From positions 1,054,001 through 1,118,000 of the forward strand of contig NZ_PVZC01000001.1 in NCBI RefSeq assembly GCF_003002095.1: a stretch of DNA of 64,000 nucleotides, in the 5' to 3' direction. A program made the position numbers and the translations under genes. Below are positions 54,024-64,000 of this stretch, piece after piece. Source of the DNA: Allonocardiopsis opalescens (GTDB lineage: Bacteria > Actinomycetota > Actinomycetes > Streptosporangiales > Streptosporangiaceae). Position 1 is the first letter of the stretch. Each line of letters begins with the position of its first letter. The notes beneath the pieces were generated by a model, which worked only from the letters and a program-made list of their open reading frames with translations, made no database searches and had not been told where the DNA came from.

Positions 54024-55487
54024 TCAGGTCCGCAGGTGGGGGCGGAGCTCGGCGGCCAGGTCCGGGCCGACCCGGGCGTGCAGCAGAGTGCCGTCCGGGG
54101 TGTGCTCGGTGGACAGCACCTCGCCCTCGGTGTAGGCGCGCGAGACCAGACCTCCCTCGGTGTAGGGCACCAGCGCCTCGACCTCCACCGGAGGGTGCGG
54201 CAGCCGGGACTCCACCAGGGCGAGCAGTTCGTCGACGCCCTGGCCGGTGCGGGCCGAGACCACGGCGGCGCCGGGCTCGGCCTCGATGAGGCGGGCCAGC
54301 ACCTCGGGGTCGGCGGCGTCCGCCTTGTTCACCACCACCAGTTCGGTGGCCGCCTCGGCGCCGACCTCGCGCAGCACCGTGCGCACCGACTCCAGCTGCA
54401 CCTCGGGATCGGGGTGCGAGCCGTCGACCACGTGCAGCACCAGATCGGCGTCGGCCACCTCCTCCATGGTCGACTTGAACGCCTCGACCAGGTGGTGCGG
54501 AAGGTGGCGGACGAAGCCGACCGTGTCGGCGAGCGTGTAGGTGCGCCCGCCCGGGGTCTCCGCCCGCCGCACGGTGGTGTCGAGCGTGGCGAACAGGGCG
54601 TTCTCCACCAGCACGCCCGCGCCGGTGAGCCGGTTCAGCAGCGAGGACTTGCCGGCGTTGGTGTACCCGGCGATGGCCACCGACGGCACGTGCCTGCGCC
54701 GCCGCTCCTCGCGCTTGATGTCGCGGCCGGTCTTGAGCTGGACGATCTCCTTGCGGAGCTTGGCCATCCGCTCGTGGATCTGCCGCCGGTCCGTCTCGAT
54801 CTTGGTCTCGCCGGGGCCGCGGGTGGCCATGCCGCCGCCCCCGCCGGAGCCGCCCGCCTGCCGCGACATCGACTGGCCCCAGCCGCGCAGCCGGGGCAGC
54901 ATGTACTCCATCTGGGCCAGCGCGACCTGCGCCTTGCCCTCGCGGGACTTGGCGTGCTGGGCGAAGATGTCCAGGATCAGCGCGGTGCGGTCGACCACCT
55001 TGACCTTGACCACCTCCTCCAGGTGGATCAGCTGGCCGGGGCTCAGCTCGCCGTCGCAGACCACGGTGTCGGCGCCGGTGGACTCCACCAGTTCACGCAG
55101 CTCGTCGGCCTTGCCGGAGCCGATGTAGGTGGACGGGTCGGGCTTGCTGCGGCGCTGCACGACGCCGTCCAGCACCACCGCCCCGGCCGTCTCGCACAGC
55201 GCGGCCAGCTCGGCCAGCGAGCGGTCGGCCTCCTCGGCGGTGCCCGACGTCCAGATGCCCACGAGCACCACCTGCTCCAGGCGGACCTTGCGGTACTCCA
55301 CCTCGGAGACGTCGGACAGCTCGGTGGACAGGCCGGCCACCCGGCGCAGCGAGGCGCGGTCCTCGCGCTCCAGCTGCTCACCGTCGAAGTCGTCGGCACC
55401 GGCCGTGCCGTAGGCGTCGTACGCGTCGTCCATCAGCGCGTCGGCGCGCCTGGGCGCCCGAGCGCCTGGGCTCGTCGGATCAGTCAT
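54024..55487 (-). CDS. hflX: GTPase HflX
   Basis: A 487-residue TRAFAC GTPase that binds the 50S ribosome and splits or rescues stalled or hibernating ribosomes. The N-terminal HflX domain includes STGADTVVCDGELSPGQL and the conserved Gly-rich linker SGGGGGMATRGPGETKIE (near residue 215). G1 is AGYTNAGKSSLLNRL (near residue 273), G3 is DTVGFVRHLPHHLVEAF (near residue 317) and G4 is VVNKAD (near residue 378). ATG 55487 is preceded by GAAAGGAC. An extra N-terminal 60 residues are acidic and typical of actinobacterial HflX. Confidence 0.95.
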   Translation of the reverse strand: MTDPTSPGARAPRRADALMDDAYDAYGTAGADDFDGEQLEREDRASLRRVAGLSTELSDVSEVEYRKVRLEQVVLVGIWTSGTAEEADRSLAELAALCETAGAVVLDGVVQRRSKPDPSTYIGSGKADELRELVESTGADTVVCDGELSPGQLIHLEEVVKVKVVDRTALILDIFAQHAKSREGKAQVALAQMEYMLPRLRGWGQSMSRQAGGSGGGGGMATRGPGETKIETDRRQIHERMAKLRKEIVQLKTGRDIKREERRRRHVPSVAIAGYTNAGKSSLLNRLTGAGVLVENALFATLDTTVRRAETPGGRTYTLADTVGFVRHLPHHLVEAFKSTMEEVADADLVLHVVDGSHPDPEVQLESVRTVLREVGAEAATELVVVNKADAADPEVLARLIEAEPGAAVVSARTGQGVDELLALVESRLPHPPVEVEALVPYTEGGLVSRAYTEGEVLSTEHTPDGTLLHARVGPDLAAELRPHLRT

Positions 55488-55968
55488 GTACGTCCTTTCA
55501 CAGGGGGCTGGCGGGTTCGAAGCGGCGCGTGCCTGCCGGGTTCCGCACAGCCGACCGCCGCCGCGCAGCGCGCGGGAAAGGCCGGGGCTCAGTGAAGAGT
55601 GGGTGCGTCGGCGGGAGACACGGTGGGCGTCCGCGGCACGCTCCACCCGGTCGCGGCCCCAGGAGGGGCGGGGACTCGGGCGGGCGCTGTCAGCGGCGGG
55701 ACGCCCAGCGCCGGATCACGGATATAGCCGGATCACAGCTCGATGATGCCGATACGCATGTCGACCAGAGTAGACGATCGGACGCCCGATCGCACCGTGA
55801 TTCCCCGTGCGCGCCGCCGGGCGTAGCCCCGGTACGCGCACGCGCGTAGCGGCGGAGCCGCCCGGGCGGGGATGCCGGAGTACGCCCCGCACGGCGATGC
55901 TCGGTCCACCGGGACGGCGGCGCGGCCGCCCCCGAACCGCCCGGGAACCGCACGCGAGGAGACGCACC
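55488..55968. other. Intergenic region upstream of hflX
   Basis: About 480 bp between divergent genes without a convincing gene. It contains a small inverted repeat CGATCGG-ACGC-CCGATCG (55775-55792) that may be an operator, and a minus-strand ATG mini-frame of eight codons (MRIGIIEL, ending at 55733) that I cannot interpret. Confidence 0.5.
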
Positions 55969-56394
55969 ATGGAGACCGACGCACGCACCGCCGCCCCCGC
56001 CGCATCCGCGCCCGCCCGCCGGGACGGGCGCCTGTCCGCCGCCCGGCTCGCCCTGATCGGCGGCATGCTGGCGACCGTCACCGGGATCGCCGTCCTCGGG
56101 CTGTCCGGCGTGGCGATGCCCGTCGTGCCCCCGGCCGTGGTCCTGCTGGTCGCGGCGGCGGCGCTGGTGGCCTTCGGCCCGTGGACCTGGGCGCCCGCCG
56201 TCGGCGCGCTGGTCGTGCTGGCGGAGCTGGCCGGATTCGTGGCCACCGGGGCGGTGTCCGGGCTGGTGGAGACGGCCCAGCCGGGGATCATGGCCGGTTC
56301 GTGGCTGCGCGCGGCCGGTATCGCGGTCGCGCTGGCCGCCGCCGCGCTGGCCGTGATCGGCACCGATCAGACCTCGCTGCGGCGGCGCCGCTGA
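55969..56394 (+). CDS. Small membrane protein
   Basis: A 141-residue protein with a 25-residue Ala/Arg-rich N-terminus and four hydrophobic segments: LALIGGMLATVTGIAVLGL, PPAVVLLVAAAALVAFG, VGALVVLAELAGFVATG and AGIAVALAAAALAVIG. I do not recognise the family. ATG 55969 follows GAGGAGACGC. The DHFR-like gene follows on the same strand after 152 bp. Confidence 0.72.
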   Translation: METDARTAAPAASAPARRDGRLSAARLALIGGMLATVTGIAVLGLSGVAMPVVPPAVVLLVAAAALVAFGPWTWAPAVGALVVLAELAGFVATGAVSGLVETAQPGIMAGSWLRAAGIAVALAAAALAVIGTDQTSLRRRR

Positions 56395-56546
56395 CACCGG
56401 TGCCGCGCCCGCCTCCGGGGCGCGGGCGCGGCACCGGCCCGCGGCCGAGGCCGTGTCCCGGAGATCTGAGCGAATCGCGCGAGCCGCGATGAGTTCCGCG
56501 GCGTCCGCTGGTCATACTGGCGAACCGGCGCCAAGGAGGGCTCCAG

Positions 56547-60395
<3,849 letters not shown>

Positions 60396-60463
60396 GCGGA
60401 CCCCTTGCGGAGCGGAGGAGCAGGCGAGAGAGGAGCGGAAGCGGGCGGTGCCGGAGTCGCGCG

Positions 60464-60488
60464 CTTAATTTAAGGCGTAACCTAACCG
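60464..60488 (-). promoter_or_regulatory. Candidate GH30 promoter/operator
   Basis: CTTAATTTAAG is an 11-bp palindrome next to GCGTAACCTAACC; the minus strand reads GGTTAGGTTACGCCTTAAATTAAG. It is 70-90 bp upstream of the GH30 start. One half resembles an iron-box half-site, but the full dyad is not conserved. Confidence 0.35.
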
Positions 60489-60913
60489 GCTCCGAACAGT
60501 CGGTCAATACCCGGTCACATACGGAGACCGCCCGGCGGCCGATCGCGGTCCGGCAAGGCGATTCAAGCCGATTCCGACCGCCCGCCTCCGCCGTCGTCCA
60601 CAGCCCGGCCCGGTGCGGCGGACTTTTCCACAACCGTCCGGTAACCCCTGCTCCGGCACAAGCCGGGGCGGAAGGATGGGTGTCGGGGAGGCCCCCAGGG
60701 TGGGCGGGGGAATGACACGGCTGAAGCGCGCGGATCCGCCCGTCGCCGACCGCGATCCGACCCGCCTTCGCCGCCACTCCGCCTGCGCCGCCCCCGCCTG
60801 CGCCGCCTTCCGGCCATGCCCCCGCCGTGCCGCCCCCCGCCTGTGCCGCCTCCCGCCCCGACCGGCGCCCGTGATCGCGAACACGTTCAAAAGTTATGAA
60901 ACTTCGCGCCGAC

Positions 60914-60932
60914 TAAGGTTATGCTTACCTAT
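60914..60932 (+). promoter_or_regulatory. DmdR/IdeR-type iron box
   Basis: TAAGGTTATGCTTACCTAT matches the actinobacterial iron box TTAGGTTAGGCTAACCTAA at 15 of 19 positions. It lies 120 bp upstream of the siderophore-binding protein gene and predicts derepression when iron is low. Confidence 0.85.
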
Positions 60933-61052
60933 CGTTCGCGGCGTGTCCGCACGTCCGCACCGCCTATTGAGGCGTCCGCCGCGCCGCCGACCGGCGGCGA
61001 CCGCACGGCGCCCTGCCGGGCCGGCGGCCGACCCCGAACGAATGGACCGTCG

Positions 61053-62102
61053 ATGAACCCACGCCCACGGGGCCGCCGCCTGCGGGCGGCCGGGCCCCGG
61101 CTCACCGCCGCGCTCGCCGCCGCAGCCCTGGTCCTGGCCGGATGCGGCTCGCCGCCCGAGGACGGCGCGGCCGAGCAGGCGCCGGCCGGGGAGGGCTTCC
61201 CGGTCACGATCGAGAGCGCGCTGGGCACCGCCGAGATCACCGAGCGGCCCGAGCGGATCGTCACCCTCGGCCAGGGCTCCGCCGAGACCGTCATCGCGCT
61301 CGGCGAGATCCCCGTCGGGGTGGAGGAGTACGCCTGGGGCAGCGACGACACCGGCTACCTGCCCTGGGTGCACGAGGCGGTCACCGAGGCCGGCGGCGAG
61401 CTGCCCGAGCAGTTCACCGGGGGCGAGGACGTGGACATCGCCGCGATCCTGGAGCTGGAGCCCGACGTGATCCTGGCGCCGTGGTCGGGCATCACCCAGG
61501 AGCAGTTCGACCTGCTCAGCGAGATCGCGCCGACCGTCGCCTACCCGGACCTGGCCTGGAGCACCGACTGGGACCAGCAGATCCGCACCATCGGCCAGGC
61601 CATGGGGCTGCCCGATGAGGCCGAGGGGCTGATCACCGACATCGAGGCGCAGTTCGCCGAGGTGGCCGAGGCGCACCCCGAGTACGCCGACGTGACCTTC
61701 TCCTACATCTACACCAACGGCCCCGGCACGCTCGGCGTCTTCCTGCCCGACGAGCAGCGCGTGGCCATGGTCTCCGGCCTCGGGCTGACCGTCGACCCGG
61801 TGGTGGAGACCTTCCCCGAGACCGAGGGCACCGACTCCGCGCTGATCGGCCTGGAGAACGCCGACCAGCTGAGCGGCTCCGACCTCGTCTTCACCTTCTA
61901 CACCGATGCGCAGACCCGCGAGGAGATCGAGGCGCAGCCGCTGTACGGCGCCATCCCGGCCGTCGAGCGCGGCTCCCTGGTGGCCGGCGACGACAACTCC
62001 TTCGTCACCGCCTCCTCCATGATCAACCCGCTGACGGTGCCGTGGGTGATCGACCGCTACCTGCCGCTGATCGACGAGGCCATCGCCCAGGTCGACGGGT
62101 AG
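61053..62102 (+). CDS. Iron-siderophore ABC transporter substrate-binding lipoprotein
   Basis: A 349-residue FepB/FhuD-like receptor. The signal sequence ends in the lipobox LVLAGC (Cys near residue 30), so the protein is membrane-anchored outside the cell. The PeriplaBP_2 core includes ERPERIVTLGQGSAETVIALGEIPVGV (read in parts, near residue 63), VDIAAILELEPDVILAPWSGITQEQFDLL and a C-terminal VTASSMINPLTVPWVIDRYLP. ATG 61053 was chosen over an out-of-frame ATG at 61042; the ribosome site is weak. The permease gene follows 10 bp after the stop. By context it binds a ferric siderophore, type unknown. Confidence 0.93.
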   Translation: MNPRPRGRRLRAAGPRLTAALAAAALVLAGCGSPPEDGAAEQAPAGEGFPVTIESALGTAEITERPERIVTLGQGSAETVIALGEIPVGVEEYAWGSDDTGYLPWVHEAVTEAGGELPEQFTGGEDVDIAAILELEPDVILAPWSGITQEQFDLLSEIAPTVAYPDLAWSTDWDQQIRTIGQAMGLPDEAEGLITDIEAQFAEVAEAHPEYADVTFSYIYTNGPGTLGVFLPDEQRVAMVSGLGLTVDPVVETFPETEGTDSALIGLENADQLSGSDLVFTFYTDAQTREEIEAQPLYGAIPAVERGSLVAGDDNSFVTASSMINPLTVPWVIDRYLPLIDEAIAQVDG

Positions 62103-62112
62103 GGCCGGACGG

Positions 62113-63150
62113 ATGGACGCGGCCGCGACCCTGCCGCGCGGCCGGGGCGGCGTCCGCCGCCCCGGCCCGGCCCGGCGCGCCCTGGCCGCCGTCGGCGGCG
62201 CGGCCCTGCTGGCCGCCGCCGTCCTGGCCAGCCTGGTGCTGGGCGGCCGGGAGACCGGGCTCGGCGACCTCGCCGGGGTGCTGGCCGGCACCGCGGACCC
62301 CTACGTCGCCACGGTGATCGAGAGCCGCTATCCGCGCACCGCGCTGGCCGTGGCGGCCGGGGCGGCGCTGGCCGTCGCCGGCACCCTGATGCAGGCGATC
62401 ACCCGCAACCCGCTGGCCGAGCCGGGGCTGCTCGGCATCAACATGGGCGCCGCCGCCGCGATCGTCACCGGCACCGCCTTCCTCGGCCTGCGCGGCGGCA
62501 CCGCGTCGGTGTGGCTGGCGCTGCCCGGCGCGGTCGCGGCCGGGCTGCTGGTGTACGCGCTCGGCGCGGCCGGCGCCCGCTCGGGCCTGGTGCGCCTCGT
62601 GCTGACCGGCGCGGTGGTGTCGGCGGTGCTCAGCGCCTACATCCAGGCGGTCACCCTCAGCCTGCCGGAGTCCTTCGACAGCTACCGCTACTGGGTGGTC
62701 GGCTCGCTGGCCGGGCGCGACTTCGGCGTGCTGTGGTCGATGCTGCCCTTCACCCTGGCCGGGTGCCTGCTGGCGGTGCTGCTCGCCCCGGCGCTGAACG
62801 CCCTCGCGCTCGGCGACGAGGCCGCGGTCTCCGTCGGGGTGAACGTGCCGCTGGTGCGCGGCGGCGGGCTGATCGCCGCGACCCTGCTCAGCGCCGCCGC
62901 CACCGCGGCCGTCGGCCCGATCGCCTTCGTCGGCCTGGCCGTCCCGCACATCGTGCGCGCCGTGGTCGGCGCCGACCTGCGCGCCCAGATCTGGTACGGG
63001 CTGCTGGCCGGCCCGGTGCTGCTGCTGGCGGCCGACGTGATCGGCCGGGTGGTGGTCCGCCCGCAGGAGCTGATGGTCGGGGTGGTGGCCGCGTTCGCGG
63101 GCGCGCCCGTGCTGCTGTACGCGGTGCGGCGGACCAAGGAGGGCATGTGA
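62113..63150 (+). CDS. Iron-siderophore ABC transporter permease (FecCD family)
   Basis: A 345-residue integral membrane protein with about ten segments. The FecCD signature RYPRTALAVAAGAALAVAGTLMQAITRNPLAEPGLLGIN (read in parts, residues 74-112) is clear. GPIAFVGLAVPHIVRAVVGADLR near residue 265 is the loop that meets the ATPase. ATG 62113 lies 10 bp after the receptor gene. It ends in a 4-bp GTGA overlap with a second permease, so the channel is heterodimeric like FepD/FepG. Confidence 0.94.
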   Translation: MDAAATLPRGRGGVRRPGPARRALAAVGGAALLAAAVLASLVLGGRETGLGDLAGVLAGTADPYVATVIESRYPRTALAVAAGAALAVAGTLMQAITRNPLAEPGLLGINMGAAAAIVTGTAFLGLRGGTASVWLALPGAVAAGLLVYALGAAGARSGLVRLVLTGAVVSAVLSAYIQAVTLSLPESFDSYRYWVVGSLAGRDFGVLWSMLPFTLAGCLLAVLLAPALNALALGDEAAVSVGVNVPLVRGGGLIAATLLSAAATAAVGPIAFVGLAVPHIVRAVVGADLRAQIWYGLLAGPVLLLAADVIGRVVVRPQELMVGVVAAFAGAPVLLYAVRRTKEGM

Positions 63151-64000
63151 GCGCGCCCGCGCGCACCGCCCGGACCGCAGCGCCGCCGCTGCTGCGGCTC
63201 GGCGGCGCCGTGGCGCTGCCGGTACGGCCCCGCCCGGCGCTGCTCGGGCTGGCGCTGCTGGCCGGCCTGGCCGTCGCCTCGGTGCTCACGCTGACCGTCG
63301 GGCGGCTGGGCATCCCGCTCGCGGAGCTGCCCGCCGCGCTGGCCGGGACCGCCGACCCGCAGGCGGCCTTCGTGCTGGAGCGGCTGCGCGGGCCGCGGCT
63401 GGCCGTGGCCGTCGGCGCCGGCTTCGCGCTGGGCACGGCCGGCGCGCTGTTCCAGTCCGTCGCCCGCAACCCGCTGGGCAGCCCGGACGTGATCGGAGTC
63501 GGCGCCGGGGCGGGGGCGGGAGCGGCGCTGTTCGGGCTGCTGCTGCCCGGCATCCTGCCGGGGCCGGCCGGAGCGGTCCTCGGCGGCGCCGCGGCCGCGC
63601 TGCTGGTCTACCTCGCGACCGGCACCGGCTTCCGCGACCCCGGCAAGCTGATCATCGCCGGCATCGGGGTGGCCGCGATGTCCACCGCATTCACCCACTA
63701 CGTGGTGTACGTGGTGGCCAGGGACCGCGCCTCGGTGCTGCAGGCCTACCTCAACGGCAGCCTGTCGGCGCGCTCCTGGGAGCACGCGCTGACCATCGGC
63801 GTGGCGCTCGCGCTGCTGCTGCCCTGCGCGGCCGCGCTCTCGACGCGGATGGCCATCGCCGAGATGGGCGACGACATCGCCGACGGCCTGGGCGCCCGGC
63901 CGCGCGCCACCCGCGCCTGGGCGGTGGCGCTGTCGGTCGCGCTCTCGGCCGCCGCCGTCGCCGTCGCCGGGCCGATCGCGTTCATCGCGCTGACCGCGCC
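63147..64000 (+). CDS. Iron-siderophore ABC transporter permease (FecCD family), cut by window edge
   Basis: The frame starts at GTG 63147, overlapping the previous stop, and stays open to base 64000 (284 codons). It reads RLRGPRLAVAVGAGFALGTAGALFQSVARNPLGSPDVIG (in parts, near residues 78-115), the FecCD signature again, and reaches VAVAGPIAFIALTAP at the edge, the start of the conserved C-terminal loop. The remaining 50-60 residues and the expected ATPase gene lie beyond the window. Together with the preceding permease it forms the channel of the siderophore importer. Confidence 0.92.
   Translation, partial: MSAPARTARTAAPPLLRLGGAVALPVRPRPALLGLALLAGLAVASVLTLTVGRLGIPLAELPAALAGTADPQAAFVLERLRGPRLAVAVGAGFALGTAGALFQSVARNPLGSPDVIGVGAGAGAGAALFGLLLPGILPGPAGAVLGGAAAALLVYLATGTGFRDPGKLIIAGIGVAAMSTAFTHYVVYVVARDRASVLQAYLNGSLSARSWEHALTIGVALALLLPCAAALSTRMAIAEMGDDIADGLGARPRATRAWAVALSVALSAAAVAVAGPIAFIALTA

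Larger units (their letters stand above)
60396..61052. other. Intergenic region between GH30 and siderophore-binding gene
   Basis: About 650 bp between divergent genes. It holds an AT-rich palindrome CTTAATTTAAG (60464-60474) near the GH30 start, a DnaA-box-like pair (TCCACA at 60597 and 60627), and the iron box at 60914-60932. No gene is convincing: the Arg/Pro-rich frames here are GC artefacts. Confidence 0.6.

Noticed and set aside
55733-55759. Eight-codon minus-strand mini-frame (MRIGIIEL) upstream of hflX
   Set aside because: It could be a leader peptide, but there is no ribosome site, no attenuator hairpin and no conservation data.
60464-60488. Second iron box near GH30
   Set aside because: Only one half-site fits the consensus, and iron control of a polysaccharide hydrolase is not expected.

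Overview
The window is 64 kb of very GC-rich DNA (most third codon positions are G or C, with frequent GTG starts and many 4-bp ATGA/GTGA overlaps). It looks like the chromosome of a filamentous actinomycete. The DUF574-type methyltransferase, the ImuA'-ImuB-DnaE2 mutasome behind an actinobacterial LexA box, DUF2277, DUF6777, a DmdR/IdeR-like iron box and an AldO-type alditol oxidase fit a Streptosporangiales, Nocardiopsaceae or Streptomyces-like host. The genus cannot be fixed from this sequence. I saw no rRNA, tRNA, CRISPR array, insertion sequence or prophage.

Layout. 1-5.6 kb: metallophosphoesterase (cut by the window edge), SMP-30 and ThuA sugar enzymes, a hypothetical protein, then a TetR regulator divergent from an FAD monooxygenase across four CAAC-N4-GTTG-type boxes, and a SnoaL-like protein. 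5.7-8.8 kb: TPP riboswitch and thiC, convergent with a zinc alcohol dehydrogenase. 8.9-16.4 kb: a FadR/GntR regulator divergent from a seven-gene uptake and catabolic locus (two FAH-fold enzymes, NitT/TauT ABC transporter, M19 dipeptidase, substrate-binding lipoprotein), with 10-bp-phased ACCAAT repeats between them. 16.4-21.7 kb: DUF574 methyltransferase, LLM and Gfo/Idh oxidoreductase pair, then a TetR/VC0807/SDR operon. 21.7-27.4 kb: SOS mutasome operon imuA'-imuB-dnaE2 behind a LexA box.

27.7-32.7 kb: DUF6777 membrane protein, DUF4916 protein, HxlR-SCP2 regulator, a frameshifted accessory gene joined to a GT4 glycosyltransferase, and DUF2277. 32.8-42.3 kb: an L-arabinose island: LacI regulator, araB, araD, araA and a ChvE/GguA/GguB importer, with two identical LacI palindromes, one of them inside the araB reading frame. 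42.3-47 kb: a degenerate partial duplication of a serine hydrolase, the intact hydrolase, an epimerase divergent from its probable TetR regulator, and an NmrA-like protein. 46.9-48.2 kb: a 1.3-kb gene-free interval with a 71-bp tandem repeat and a 9-bp microsatellite. 48.2-53.6 kb: membrane protein, phytase-like secreted esterase, two small secreted proteins (one behind an AT-rich island) and RecQ. 54-60.4 kb: HflX, small membrane protein, RibD/DHFR-fold protein, alditol oxidase and a secreted GH30 enzyme with a ricin-type lectin domain. 60.9-64 kb: iron-siderophore ABC importer behind an iron box, cut by the right edge.

Most genes are ordinary actinobacterial metabolism. The less explained signals are the FAH/dipeptidase/ABC locus and its phased operator, the tandem repeats, pairs of DnaA-box-like motifs 30-32 bp apart in four intergenic regions, the frameshifted glycosyltransferase partner, and the broken hydrolase duplicate.
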